A DNA stretch of 64,000 nucleotides from Enterovibrio baiacu (GTDB lineage Bacteria; Pseudomonadota; Gammaproteobacteria; Enterobacterales; Vibrionaceae): the NCBI RefSeq assembly GCF_004120195.1, contig NZ_SCHN01000005.1:467800-531799 (forward strand), read 5' to 3'. Under the pieces are notes generated by a model. The model was not told the DNA's origin. It did no database searches and saw only the letters and a program-made list of their open reading frames with translations. This document shows, one piece after another, positions 9,300 through 18,927 of the stretch (its first letter is position 1; each line of letters opens with the position of its first letter). The position numbers were made by a program, and so were the translations under genes.

Positions 9300-10862
9300 A
9301 TGAAGACATTGCTCAGGTGTATAAGCGCCATCTTTTTTCTTTTTTTCTTTGCATCTAGCATCGCGTTGGCGAAGCCTGTGTCGGGGTCACACTTAAAAGT
9401 GTTCATTCCCAGCCTGCCTTATATCTATATTTCCCATTCCATCAATGCTGCGCTTCTTCGCCCTGCAAATAACGCACAAGGGTGGGAATATGACATGGCA
9501 ACCAGCCACAGCGTCATTGATGAACGCACCTATGAATTCACACTAAGAAAAGGTGTTAAATTCCAAGATGGCACACCGTTTAATGCAGATGCTGTGCTGT
9601 TAAATATGGAGTACTTTAAGAAAGCGCCTTTTCTCTTCACCAAAATAGACACGGTATTTGATCGCGCTGAGAAAATTGATGACTACACAGTGCGTTTTCA
9701 TTTAACGCAGAAATACGGGCAATTTCTTAACGATGCCATTTGGATTCAATTTTATACCCGTACGTATTTAGAAAAATTCGGCTGGAACGGCAAAGCGACG
9801 TGCCCGAATTTGGCAGAGCCTGGCCCGTATGGCCTTGGCCCTTACATCCTCAAAGAAGGATACATTGAAGGCGATCGCCAGACCCCAAATGCTGTGCTTG
9901 AAGCCAATCCAAACTATTGGAACCCCGACTATCCGAAAATTGAAAAGGTCACCGTCTACACCGAACTCGACAGCAAGGTAGCGCTAGAAAGAGCAATAGA
10001 CAGAGATGGCGAGTTAGATATCATGCCGATCCCTGTGTCTGAGAAGCGCCGCGTCAATCAATCGCTCTACGCTAAATTGGTGACCGCACCATCAACCGAT
10101 AACATCGCCATTCACATCAACATGATCACGGGCAACAAACGCCTTCAAGACAAAGCGGTCCGCGTTGCCCTGAACAAAGCCATCGACCAACGCCGTTTAC
10201 TCAGCAAATATTATGACGGTGAAGGGCAAGTCAAACCGACCCTCGCTGCCCCGCTCTACCCCGGCGTCGATAAGGTGGTCAAAAAACTCAAGGCTTATTC
10301 AGACGTTGAAGACCCAAAAGCCATTCGTGATCAACTCAAGCGCACCCTCGATGGGTTAGTGCTGAACGTTTATACACAAGACAGATACATGCACATTTGG
10401 AAAGGCATCGACCGAGACCTTCGCAAAGTTGGTGTAAAGCTCAAGTTCGATATTACAACCAGTGAAAAGGATGTGTTCGGGCAATTGCTCAGTACCAATG
10501 CAGGCAAGAACACTAAGCAATGGGATTTACTCGCGTGGGGAGATGACGATTGGTACTACAACCACCCTTGGTCAGCATTCCTCGTCTATCGTACCCACAA
10601 CTACTGGAGCACCATTTCACCGGATCCTCAGCTCGATGGTTATGTGGAGGAGATGTTCCGTGAGTCTGTCGGCACGTCCGCTTTCGACAACGTCTCTGAA
10701 AAGATCATGTACCACGTCTATGACAACGGATACATGCTGTTTGTGCCCACACCTAATAAGGTGTTAGCCGTCAACAAACACGTCACCTATTCCCCTTACC
10801 GCATGGCAAACATGCCGCTTTGGGAAATAGAGGTGTCCGATGAACACTGGTCTGTTCGCTAG
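9300..10862 (+). CDS. Orphan family-5 periplasmic solute-binding protein (peptide/nickel type)
   Basis: 520 residues from the ATG at 9300. That start is preferred over ATG 9240 because it directly yields a signal peptide (MKTLLRCI followed by a hydrophobic stretch ending SSIALAKP). Family-5 hallmarks are YEFTLRKGVKFQDGTPFNADAVLLNMEYF in the first lobe, a Gly-Pro-Tyr stretch around PGPYGLGPYIL, and an LDSKVALERAIDRDGELDIM segment. Relatives bind oligopeptides, dipeptides, nickel chelates or heme for ABC importers, but no permease or ATPase gene is adjacent. The next gene, 90 bp downstream on the same strand, is a chemoreceptor. The protein may therefore present a ligand to that receptor, or serve transporters encoded elsewhere. 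Confidence 0.85.
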   Translation: MKTLLRCISAIFFLFFFASSIALAKPVSGSHLKVFIPSLPYIYISHSINAALLRPANNAQGWEYDMATSHSVIDERTYEFTLRKGVKFQDGTPFNADAVLLNMEYFKKAPFLFTKIDTVFDRAEKIDDYTVRFHLTQKYGQFLNDAIWIQFYTRTYLEKFGWNGKATCPNLAEPGPYGLGPYILKEGYIEGDRQTPNAVLEANPNYWNPDYPKIEKVTVYTELDSKVALERAIDRDGELDIMPIPVSEKRRVNQSLYAKLVTAPSTDNIAIHINMITGNKRLQDKAVRVALNKAIDQRRLLSKYYDGEGQVKPTLAAPLYPGVDKVVKKLKAYSDVEDPKAIRDQLKRTLDGLVLNVYTQDRYMHIWKGIDRDLRKVGVKLKFDITTSEKDVFGQLLSTNAGKNTKQWDLLAWGDDDWYYNHPWSAFLVYRTHNYWSTISPDPQLDGYVEEMFRESVGTSAFDNVSEKIMYHVYDNGYMLFVPTPNKVLAVNKHVTYSPYRMANMPLWEIEVSDEHWSVR

Positions 10863-10952
10863 AAAGCGCTAGAACATCCGTATGTCACCGCGGGTAAATC
10901 CATTTAGGGGAACGCTTTTCGTTTCCAACTTGATGAGAAAGAAGGGTTAACC

Positions 10953-13850
10953 ATGTTTGGAAAGTTAAGAACAAAACTGCTGCTTATCTTCCTTTTCATC
11001 GGGGGCGTGCCGATCATGGTCGTCGGTTATGCTGCTCTCGCCAAATCCAGTGAAGCCATGCAAAGCCAAGCCTTTGCACAGCTCGTCAGCATGCGAGAAG
11101 TCAAGAAAACACAAATTGAAGCCTACATCGAGCGCGCCTATGACGATATTAAAATTCTGGCAGGCAGTGAAGACACCAAGCAAATTCAAAAACTGCTTCA
11201 GTTCTATGCCGTCGATGAAGAGATTGGCGACAATGACCCGTTCAACACCGACACCTATGAGTACGATGAAATTTGGAGTTCCCAAGGTAGCACGCTGAGT
11301 GACTACGTGAATGTTTATGGCTATTCCGATGTATTTATTATTCAAGCCAATAGCGGCCATGTGGTGTTCTCCGCGAACCGTAACAGCGACCTTGGCGCGA
11401 ACCTGAATACGGGCACACTGAAGAACAGCCCTCTCGCCTCTTTGTTCCGAAAAGTGCTCGCATCAAAAGAAACACATGTTCAAGATTACCAGCGCTACGC
11501 GCCACAAAACGACGCCCCCACCGCCTTCATAGGTCGCCCTATTGTTGATTTAAGCGGCAACACACTGGCCGTCGCCGTGCTTCAACTCTCTGTCGATGAA
11601 ATAAACAAGATCATGCTTCAACGCACCGGAATGGGAGAATCCGGCGAAACCTATTTGGTCGGGCCCGACTACTTGATGCGCTCAGACTCTCACCTCGCTG
11701 ATAACAGCCACTCTGTTTTAGCGTCATTTGCCAATCCAGAAGTAGGTAACATTAAAACCGTTGCTACACGCAATGCCTTAGCCGGTCTTTCTGCTTATGA
11801 AGTGGTTAGCGATTATCGAGATATCCCTGTGTTGTCAGCCTATACGTCGATTCCCTTTGGCGACACATCGTGGGCGCTCATCGCAGAGATCGATGAATCC
11901 GAAGCCTTTGGTACCATCATCTCGTTAAAATGGTTGCTTGGGTTTATTCTGGTTAGCGGCGTCGTGCTCATCACGGTGATAGCAACTGTCTTTACGCAAT
12001 CTGTGACGCGTCCTATTATCGAACTTACCAAGAAGCTCGAAACCGTCGCCCTGAATGGCGATTTCTCGGCACGTGTAGAAGTAAAAAGCCAAGACGAAAT
12101 TGGTCAATCTGCCGATGCATTCAACAGCTTTATGCAAAGCACCCAACAAGCATTGTCTGAAATTAATAAAGTCATGGAAGGCCTTGCGAAAGGAGACTTT
12201 AGCAACCGCATTGAAGCCGATTTTCAAGGCGATCTGCTGTCGATTAAAGAAGCGACCAATACGTCTTTGGAAAACGTTGAGAATTCAGAAAACCTTCGCG
12301 CGGAAATGGAGAAAAACGCCAAGTTACGTGCAGAGGAAAATGTGCGCGTTCGACAGGCACTCGACAACGTGTCTACTAACACCATGATTGCGGATAAAGA
12401 CTACAACATCATCTACCTAAACCGCACCGCGCATGCGTTAATGGAAAACGCGAAAGATGATTTCGCCACACTGGTTCCTCGCTTTAACCCAGACAAAATT
12501 CTGGGTCAGAATATCGACTTCTTCCATAAAAACCCGGCACATCAACGCAATATCTTGGATCAACTCGAAGGAACACATCATATTGAATTGCCTGTAGGCA
12601 CACGCACAATGGCCATTGCAGCCAATGCGATCATCGACGATGACGGTCAACGCATTGGTACCGTCATCGAGTGGACAGATCGCACCGCAGAAGTGGCGAT
12701 TGAACGTGAGATTGACGGCATGGTAGACGCGGCCAGCCGTGGCGATTTTACCAAACAACTCTCGTTGCAGGACAAGCAAGGCTTCTTCCTTAACCTCGCA
12801 CAAGGTTTAAATAACCTCACATCAAACACAGACACAGCCTTGGCTGACATGCAGCGGATCCTTGGCTCGATCGCAAGCGGCAATCTTACCGAGCGCATTG
12901 AACAAAGCTACACAGGACGATTTGGTCAGCTAAAAATCGACACCAACTCTACCATCGATAAACTGACCCAAGTGATCAGCAACATCAGGCAAGCCTCGAG
13001 CACCATTTCAAGTTCATCGAATGAAATCGCTTCAGGTAACCGAGACCTTAGCCAACGTACGGAAGACCAAGCAACCTCGCTGCAAGAAACGGCGGCCAGC
13101 ATGGAAAACATGACAGAGACCGTCAAGCAAAGCGCAGAGAATGCCAAAGTTGCGAACAAGCTGAGTGAGGAGGCCCGTCTAAAAGCCCGTGAAGGCGGTA
13201 ATGTCGTAATGCGCACCATCTCGGCGATGGATCAAATTAGTGGTGCGAGTAATAAGATTTCAGACATCATTGGCGTGATCGATGAAATCGCTTTCCAAAC
13301 CAATCTACTCGCGCTTAATGCCGCCGTTGAGGCTGCACGTGCAGGGGAACAGGGCCGAGGTTTTGCGGTTGTCGCAGGTGAAGTGCGCAGCCTCGCGCAA
13401 CGTTCAGCGGAAGCGGCAAAGGAAATCAAAGAACTGATCCGTGATACCAACAAGAAGGTCGAAGACGGTGCGGAATTGGTGATTGAATCTGGCGATACTT
13501 TGCAAGAGATCGTCAATATGGTGGAAGAAGTCGGTATCAAAATGGCGGAGATTAGTGATGCAGCACAAGATCAAAGCTCAGGCATTGAGCAAGTAAACAT
13601 TGCCATTGCCAGAATGGACACCATGACGCAACAAAACGCAGCCTTGGTTGAACAAGCTGCCACCGCGGGTGAAAGCATGCTCTCGCAAGCGCAGGACATG
13701 AATGTGATGATGGAATTCTTTACCGTCACACAAGTCGACGAAGAAATTAAAACACCAATTTTTAAGCGAAAAGCGAAGCCACAGAGAAAACTGGAGACAA
13801 GACCTAAACCGCTCGTTGACGATAATGACGTTGAGTGGGATGAGTTTTAA
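10953..13850 (+). CDS. Methyl-accepting chemotaxis protein, Cache-HAMP-PAS-HAMP-MCP, with CheR-docking tail
   Basis: 965 residues. Order: first membrane helix (~8-28), large periplasmic Cache-like sensor (to ~325, with [14 protein letters not shown]), second membrane helix (~330-352), HAMP, a PAS domain (~470-590), another HAMP-like segment, then the coiled-coil signalling domain. The signalling tip is [21 protein letters not shown] around residue 780, the universal CheA/CheW contact. The C-terminus is a basic flexible linker ending in EWDEF, which fits the xWxxF pentapeptide that tethers CheR methyltransferase (and CheB) in high-abundance receptors. This suggests a major, fully adapting chemoreceptor. 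It lies downstream of an orphan solute-binding protein gene and ends at a strong terminator. Confidence 0.93.
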   Translation: MFGKLRTKLLLIFLFIGGVPIMVVGYAALAKSSEAMQSQAFAQLVSMREVKKTQIEAYIERAYDDIKILAGSEDTKQIQKLLQFYAVDEEIGDNDPFNTDTYEYDEIWSSQGSTLSDYVNVYGYSDVFIIQANSGHVVFSANRNSDLGANLNTGTLKNSPLASLFRKVLASKETHVQDYQRYAPQNDAPTAFIGRPIVDLSGNTLAVAVLQLSVDEINKIMLQRTGMGESGETYLVGPDYLMRSDSHLADNSHSVLASFANPEVGNIKTVATRNALAGLSAYEVVSDYRDIPVLSAYTSIPFGDTSWALIAEIDESEAFGTIISLKWLLGFILVSGVVLITVIATVFTQSVTRPIIELTKKLETVALNGDFSARVEVKSQDEIGQSADAFNSFMQSTQQALSEINKVMEGLAKGDFSNRIEADFQGDLLSIKEATNTSLENVENSENLRAEMEKNAKLRAEENVRVRQALDNVSTNTMIADKDYNIIYLNRTAHALMENAKDDFATLVPRFNPDKILGQNIDFFHKNPAHQRNILDQLEGTHHIELPVGTRTMAIAANAIIDDDGQRIGTVIEWTDRTAEVAIEREIDGMVDAASRGDFTKQLSLQDKQGFFLNLAQGLNNLTSNTDTALADMQRILGSIASGNLTERIEQSYTGRFGQLKIDTNSTIDKLTQVISNIRQASSTISSSSNEIASGNRDLSQRTEDQATSLQETAASMENMTETVKQSAENAKVANKLSEEARLKAREGGNVVMRTISAMDQISGASNKISDIIGVIDEIAFQTNLLALNAAVEAARAGEQGRGFAVVAGEVRSLAQRSAEAAKEIKELIRDTNKKVEDGAELVIESGDTLQEIVNMVEEVGIKMAEISDAAQDQSSGIEQVNIAIARMDTMTQQNAALVEQAATAGESMLSQAQDMNVMMEFFTVTQVDEEIKTPIFKRKAKPQRKLETRPKPLVDDNDVEWDEF

Positions 13851-13866
13851 AACGGTGCGCTTATAC

Positions 13867-13905
13867 AAAACAACAGAGGGAGCATGATGCTCCCTCTGTT
13901 GTTTT
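13867..13905. terminator. Bidirectional terminator between MCP and MATE genes
   Basis: An 18-bp perfect stem (AAAACAACAGAGGGAGCA and its complement) closes on a 3-nt loop, with A/T tracts on both sides. It sits between two convergent genes. Confidence 0.9.
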
Positions 13906-13911
13906 GTAGAA

Positions 13912-15291
13912 TCACTGGCTCACTGTAGCAAGTGACGGCGTCACTCTATGTGTTTCTGTTCTACGCTGTCGCTTGATATGACGCCACATCAATGGAATGA
14001 CAATGGATGCCAACACAATGTTTGAGAGTGGCATCGCCAGCCAAACACCTTGCAACCCGAACAGTTTCGGCATGATCGCCAGAAATGGAAACTGAACCAA
14101 CATGTTTGCCACGGAAATACTCAACGATGTCCCGCCCTTTCCAACGGAAAGAAAGTACATCGATGCCAAAATGATCAGGCCATCGAGATACATCGCTGAT
14201 AGGTGCAAACGAATACCCAAGGTGGCTTCGTCCACCAACGCCGGATCGCCCGTGGTGAACCAACCAATAACGTGTTCAGGAAACGCATTCAGTACCCCTA
14301 GCCACAGCAGCCCCGCCCCCAAAGACACCATGGTGGCTAGTTTCGCGACTTTCGCGATATTCGAGAATTGACGCGCACCGTGATAGAAACTCACTTGTGG
14401 TTGCATACCTTCAGCAATGCCTTCAGCAACCACGTAATACAAGGTCATTAAATAGCCAACAATGGCGAATGACGCGATGCTGATTGGCGAGCCGTATTCC
14501 ACAAATAAGCGGTTGTGAAACGCCACTAGCACGCCGTAGTACAAATACATCACGAGGGACGACACGCCCATTGCTACGCTTTTTCTTGCATCACTCAGGC
14601 TAAATTGCAGCTGATGAGAAAAAACCGACAAATAAGAGTGACGTGACAACAGGTACACAAACGCCATGGCGACTGTGGTGAGCTGTGCAATCACGGTTGC
14701 CCATGCCGCACCGGCTAACCCCCAATGCAGTACGCCGATAAACAGGTAATCGAGTACGATGTTCGTTAACGCACCTACCACCATCATGGCCGTTGCGACG
14801 ATCGGACTATCATCATTTCGGATAAGAAACGGCAAAGCACCTGACGCGACTGTCGCCATCGCGCACAGTGAAAAGACACGGATGTAATCCGCTGCGTATG
14901 CTTGCGTCATGCCTTGCGCCCCCTGCAAACCGATCAGGGGGTCACCCAGGAATGCCAGGTAGAGAGACGCCAACACGCCAAACACGATGATCAGCATGAG
15001 ACCAGTAAACATGGCGGTTCGCGCGGCAGGGATCTTTTCCTCACCACGGTAAATGGAAACTAGGCTACCTGAACCCATGCCAATGAGAAGACCCAATCCG
15101 CTCACGAGCGCAATCACGGGCCACGCAATATTGATGGCCGCCAAACCCTCTGCGCCAATGTAGTGGCCAACAAAAACGCCATCAACCAATTGATAGAGGC
15201 CGTTCACAATCATTGCTGCAATCGCTGGAATGGTATATCGCCAGAAAGTGCGACTGATCGAACCGTTGTGTTCTAAAGAAGAAGTATGCAT
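13912..15291 (-). CDS. MATE-family efflux transporter
   Basis: 459 residues and about 12 membrane segments. Typical MATE features are the N-terminal FWRYTIPAIAAMIVNGLYQLVDGVFVGHYIGAEGLAAINIAWPV and the repeat-related segment in the second half. The family exchanges cationic drugs, dyes or metabolites for Na+ or H+ at the inner membrane. The gene diverges from a LysR regulator across a 125-bp region that holds a LysR-type dyad, so it is probably that regulator's target. Confidence 0.88.
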   Translation of the reverse strand: MHTSSLEHNGSISRTFWRYTIPAIAAMIVNGLYQLVDGVFVGHYIGAEGLAAINIAWPVIALVSGLGLLIGMGSGSLVSIYRGEEKIPAARTAMFTGLMLIIVFGVLASLYLAFLGDPLIGLQGAQGMTQAYAADYIRVFSLCAMATVASGALPFLIRNDDSPIVATAMMVVGALTNIVLDYLFIGVLHWGLAGAAWATVIAQLTTVAMAFVYLLSRHSYLSVFSHQLQFSLSDARKSVAMGVSSLVMYLYYGVLVAFHNRLFVEYGSPISIASFAIVGYLMTLYYVVAEGIAEGMQPQVSFYHGARQFSNIAKVAKLATMVSLGAGLLWLGVLNAFPEHVIGWFTTGDPALVDEATLGIRLHLSAMYLDGLIILASMYFLSVGKGGTSLSISVANMLVQFPFLAIMPKLFGLQGVWLAMPLSNIVLASIVIPLMWRHIKRQRRTETHRVTPSLATVSQ

Positions 15292-15321
15292 AAAAGTTTC
15301 ATCAAAAAAGGAGGCGGCTAT

Positions 15322-15340
15322 TATCTCGTTTAAACCGATA
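15322..15340. promoter_or_regulatory. Candidate LysR operator between MATE and lysR genes
   Basis: An interrupted dyad TATC-N11-GATA fits the T-N11-A layout of LysR-type binding sites. It lies 31 bp upstream of the MATE start and 77 bp upstream of the LysR start. Confidence 0.4.
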
Positions 15341-15416
15341 GGATAAAGTTACAATCCATCCGAAAATGAGATAGATTAAGTCATTGTCTTATTGTGATTT
15401 ATACCTTTAGGTTACT

Positions 15417-16304
15417 GTGATGAACTGGACGCTCGATCAATTAAAGGCCTTTGTTGAAGCGGCTGAATGTGGATCTTTTTCTGCCGCAGCAAGGCGACTA
15501 GGCAAAGCGCAATCTCGCGTCAGTACTGCCATTTCTAACCTTGAAGTGGATTTAGGGTTTGAGTTGTTTGACCGCAGCGCTAAGTTACCCGTGCTGACTG
15601 ACGCCGGAAAAGAAATGTTGGTGGATGCGAAAGCCATTTTGCAACAATGCCAGCGCATGAACTCGCGCGCAATGGCGGTGACCGAAGGCGACCCTGTCTC
15701 TTTCAACGTCGCCATGGATGAAGCGGTACCGATTCAAACCTTTGAAACCTTATTTGTCATGCTGGCCGATAATTTCCCAAACTTGAAGCTCACCATACTC
15801 AATGGCTCGCAAGATGACATTGCAACGTGGGTGAATGAAGGCCGCGCCGACATTGGTTTCATCTTCCGCATGAAACCGTTGTCAGAATCGTTAGATTGGT
15901 ATGATTTGGCTACGATCAAACAAGTCATGATCGCCCCGTGTGACCACCCATTGAGTCTCATTGAACACCCGCATGAAGACGATTTGATCACGTATCGACA
16001 GCTCGCCATTCGAGATCGGTTAGGGTATTCGCAAGAGCAACCTATTTCGCCGCGCTATTGGCACGTTGATAGCTACTTTTACATCATTAACTTGGTCATG
16101 CGAGGTGTTGGCTGGGCGTTTGTTCCCGAGCACATTGCAAAGCATGAGTGGCACCATGGCCAAGTGAAAATCATTTCTACACAAGAGTTGTCCAGTCCAC
16201 CGATTTACACGCTGAGCGTTATCAAACGTAAAGCACGCGGCTGGGACAAAGTCATGACATGGCTCGATACGACTTTGTTTTCTCTGTTCCCTTCCCAGCG
16301 ATAA
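15417..16304 (+). CDS. LysR-family transcriptional regulator
   Basis: 295 residues. The N-terminal winged helix-turn-helix reads LDQLKAFVEAAECGSFSAAARRLGKAQSRVSTAISNLEVDLGFELFDRS, followed by a linker helix and a periplasmic-binding-fold effector domain (FRMKPLSESLDWYDL ... RGVGWAFVPEHIA). ATG at 15420 gives MNWTLDQL and fits as well as the preceding ATG by 3 bp. It diverges from the MATE transporter, so it likely controls that gene in response to a small molecule. The effector is unknown. Confidence 0.88.
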   Translation: MMNWTLDQLKAFVEAAECGSFSAAARRLGKAQSRVSTAISNLEVDLGFELFDRSAKLPVLTDAGKEMLVDAKAILQQCQRMNSRAMAVTEGDPVSFNVAMDEAVPIQTFETLFVMLADNFPNLKLTILNGSQDDIATWVNEGRADIGFIFRMKPLSESLDWYDLATIKQVMIAPCDHPLSLIEHPHEDDLITYRQLAIRDRLGYSQEQPISPRYWHVDSYFYIINLVMRGVGWAFVPEHIAKHEWHHGQVKIISTQELSSPPIYTLSVIKRKARGWDKVMTWLDTTLFSLFPSQR

Positions 16305-16325
16305 CAAAGCGCCTCGTCAGAAAAG

Positions 16326-16352
16326 AAAAAACGCCCATAACGGGCGTTTTTT
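16326..16352. terminator. Bidirectional terminator, lysR / zinc operon
   Basis: A GC-rich stem ACGCCC/GGGCGT is flanked by an A-run and a T-run. It lies between the convergent lysR and DUF3299 genes. Confidence 0.85.
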
Positions 16353-16401
16353 GTGTTGAGTTGTGCCGTGGGAGAATCTCTCGCAGCTAGCCCTTCATGG
16401 C

Positions 16402-16890
16402 TTATTCATCATCGTACGGTTCAATCGCCGTACCTTCGATCAAATAACCCGCTTGAGCAAGTTCATGAGAAACCGTATGGGTTTTCAACGTGCCTATCAC
16501 ATAGACCACATCCCAAAGCTCATGAACAGGTGCACCTTCTTCAAATTTCACATACACAATTTGGTTCGGTGGCGGCGGTGGCACGTGAATACACGCCCCG
16601 AAAAATGGCACTAGCAAGAACTCCGTAACCTTATCTGCATCCCCTTCGAGTGGGATAACAAACCCAGGGATCTTCACTTGGCTGTTGTTCAACTCAGGAC
16701 GCACTGCACCGTACAAACTTTGTTGCGGTTCTGGATTATTATGGTCAATCGCAGGCATGCCACGATCATCAAATTGATTTCTTTCTTGTTCTGGCACCAG
16801 ATCAATCCAATCCAGCGTTAGCACGTCTTCATTGTTTGCTTGGGCAAGCAAAGGGAAACACGCAACCAGTATTAATATCCATTTTTTCAT
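16402..16890 (-). CDS. DUF3299 exported protein, last gene of the zinc operon
   Basis: 162 residues with a clear signal peptide (MKKWILILVACFPLLAQA). The DUF3299 signature is present: IPGFVIPLEGDADKVTEFLLVPFFGACIHVPPPPPNQIVYV, with a Cys-His pair beside a run of prolines that could bind metal. It starts 4 bp after the permease stop, so it is translated with the ABC genes. In other Vibrionaceae this type of gene travels with the zinc-regulated ABC cluster. The biochemical role is not established; an inferred role is periplasmic metal handling. The acidic C-terminus (EPYDDE) fits that. Confidence 0.8.
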   Translation of the reverse strand: MKKWILILVACFPLLAQANNEDVLTLDWIDLVPEQERNQFDDRGMPAIDHNNPEPQQSLYGAVRPELNNSQVKIPGFVIPLEGDADKVTEFLLVPFFGACIHVPPPPPNQIVYVKFEEGAPVHELWDVVYVIGTLKTHTVSHELAQAGYLIEGTAIEPYDDE

Positions 16891-16894
16891 TCAA

Positions 16895-18151
16895 TTAGAT
16901 CCGAATTGTCATTCCATCAGAAAGTGATTGTTTGTAAGCACGCAGTGCGGGTAACACACCAACGAGAAAACCTGCGCTAAGCACAATGCCCATCAACATC
17001 CATTCGTGCAGACTCAGCCAAGAGGCTGACAGTTGTAACCCGTAGTGGGAAAGCACAAACGGAGAGGCAATAGCCAAGACACCATATAACGTCACCACAC
17101 CCAAAGCGATACCTAAGGCTGTTAGTAAGAGCGCTTCGCTGATCAACAAAATAAAGATGTGTGATGGACACGCACCCATTGCTCGTAAGATTGCCATCTC
17201 ACGACGGCGTTCATTCAAGCTAGTCAGTAGGCTCGATAACATCCCCATTAAGCCTGCAATAACAACAAATCCTGACACCACCAGCAATGCTTGTTCTGCC
17301 ACCGACATCAAGCTCCAAAGTTCATGCAGAGCGATACCCGGCATAATGGCGGTCAGCGGTTCTTTGGTGTATTCGTTGATGCTACGTTGTAAGGCAAAGG
17401 TTTGGATACGGCTTTTCAGCCCAACAAATAGTGCCGTAATTTGATCGGATTGAAGTGTTTCAATATCAATATCTTCCGCGGAAATACCCGGGCCTAACTG
17501 TGCACCACTTTCCCACCCAATATGGATAGCTTCGATAGCAGGCAAAGACACATGCACACTGCGATCAACGGGCGTTCCTGTCGGCGCAAGGATACCCGTG
17601 ACGGTGAAAGGAAGATTATCATGGCGACTGAATTTTTTATCCGCCAAGCCATGCGCAATCACAATGTTGTCGCCGAGCGAATAGCCAAGCTTTTGCGCCA
17701 CTTCCGCACCAACAACCGTATCAAACAACCCTTCAAACGGTTTCCCTTCACGGAAGGTGAGCGCTTGTTTCTGGCCAAAACGATAATGTTTGAAGTAGTC
17801 ATCCGTGGTGCCAACCACACGAAAACCACGATGCGAATCCCCTAGCGTAATCGGAATGCTCCACTTAACGGCGGGGTTGGCGCGGATGTCTTCAACACTT
17901 TTCCAATCAATATTGTTGGTGGCATTGCCAATTCGGAAGACAGAATACAGCAGCAGATTCACTTGTCCTGAACGCGCACCCACGATCAAATCGGTGCCAG
18001 AAATGGTATTCGCGAAGCTGTCCTTCGCTTGCGTTCGAACACGCTCAACACCGAGTAACAACACCACGGAAATGGCCACTGTGAGTACGGTTAGTAGCGC
18101 CGTTGCCTTACGGTTTTTCAGGCTTTGTAAGGCGAGTTTAAAAATGGTCAT
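16895..18151 (-). CDS. ABC transporter permease, FtsX/MacB-type
   Basis: 418 residues. An N-terminal membrane helix (KATALLTVLTVAISVVLLLGVERV) is followed by a large periplasmic domain and three C-terminal helices with the FtsX-family motif ERRREMAILRAMGA. The family couples to LolD/MacB-type ATPases and generally works on periplasmic substrates or lipoproteins rather than by classic import. Start and stop overlap with the upstream ATPase gene by 4 bp (ATGA), so the two are co-translated. Its place in the Zur-boxed operon points to a role in zinc acquisition or the response to zinc shortage. Confidence 0.88.
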   Translation of the reverse strand: MTIFKLALQSLKNRKATALLTVLTVAISVVLLLGVERVRTQAKDSFANTISGTDLIVGARSGQVNLLLYSVFRIGNATNNIDWKSVEDIRANPAVKWSIPITLGDSHRGFRVVGTTDDYFKHYRFGQKQALTFREGKPFEGLFDTVVGAEVAQKLGYSLGDNIVIAHGLADKKFSRHDNLPFTVTGILAPTGTPVDRSVHVSLPAIEAIHIGWESGAQLGPGISAEDIDIETLQSDQITALFVGLKSRIQTFALQRSINEYTKEPLTAIMPGIALHELWSLMSVAEQALLVVSGFVVIAGLMGMLSSLLTSLNERRREMAILRAMGACPSHIFILLISEALLLTALGIALGVVTLYGVLAIASPFVLSHYGLQLSASWLSLHEWMLMGIVLSAGFLVGVLPALRAYKQSLSDGMTIRI

Positions 18152-18861
18152 ACGCCCTCCGCTTGCGTTGCAGTACCTGAATGACTGGCTCCATTGATGT
18201 CGGTAAGCGATACCGAACGATCAAAATGCGATTCTAAGGTGTGATCATGGCTCACAAACAGCAAGCTAGACCCAGCATGCTCACATTCTTTCATCAGCAA
18301 CGCGATAAACGCATTTCGGCTATCAAAATCAAGGGCGGAGGTGGGTTCATCGGCCAAAAGCAAGGCAGGCTTGCCAATCAATGCACGCGCAGCCGCTACA
18401 CGTTGTTGTTGCCCAATACTTAACGCGGTGACAGGCTTGATTAAACAGCTTTCAGGTAGATCAAGCGCCAGTAGAAGACGTTTAGCTTCTTGCATTAAAT
18501 CGCCTGACACGCGCTGCTTACGTAAAGAGGAAAAACGGCAAGGCAGGAGAACGTTGTCCAATACCGACAGATAAGGAAGCAAATTAAACTGCTGAAAAAT
18601 ATAACCAATGTTGTCGGCACGAAACACATCACGCTGACTGCCTTTTAAAGCGGTCAGTTCAGTATCACAGAGCTGCAGCGACCCCGATGATGCGAGATTA
18701 ATACCAGCAATTAAGCTTAATAACGTGGATTTACCGCTTCCACTTGCGCCCTTCAAAAACACTTTTTCACCCTGCTCTACGGAAAAAGCAGGAATATCAA
18801 TTTGCCAATCTGGCTGGCCTTCCCAGCGAAAACGCACGTTCTCAAGTTTTAATATCGACAT
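18148..18861 (-). CDS. ABC transporter ATP-binding protein, LolD/MacB-type
   Basis: 237 residues. Walker A is GASGSGKST, the Q-loop is YIFQQFNLLPYLSVLDNV, the signature is LSIGQQQRVAAARAL (a variant of LSGGQ), and Walker B is LLLADEPTSALD followed by the H-loop SHDH. It pairs with the overlapping permease. It is separated from zrgA by a 66-bp gap containing an intercistronic hairpin, so it may be expressed less than the His-rich protein. Confidence 0.92.
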   Translation of the reverse strand: MSILKLENVRFRWEGQPDWQIDIPAFSVEQGEKVFLKGASGSGKSTLLSLIAGINLASSGSLQLCDTELTALKGSQRDVFRADNIGYIFQQFNLLPYLSVLDNVLLPCRFSSLRKQRVSGDLMQEAKRLLLALDLPESCLIKPVTALSIGQQQRVAAARALIGKPALLLADEPTSALDFDSRNAFIALLMKECEHAGSSLLFVSHDHTLESHFDRSVSLTDINGASHSGTATQAEGV

Positions 18862-18868
18862 GTGGTAA

Positions 18869-18889
18869 AGACCCTCATAGAGAGGGTCT
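18869..18889 (-). terminator. Intercistronic hairpin between zrgA and the ABC ATPase gene
   Basis: A perfect 8-bp stem AGACCCTC/GAGGGTCT with a 5-nt loop is followed by only three T on the minus strand. It looks like a weak attenuator or an mRNA-processing/stability hairpin that would favour zrgA expression over the downstream ABC genes. Confidence 0.45.
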
Positions 18890-18927
18890 ACTCCTTGTTT
18901 TTCTTTTATGTCTGACTGTATCGCCGC

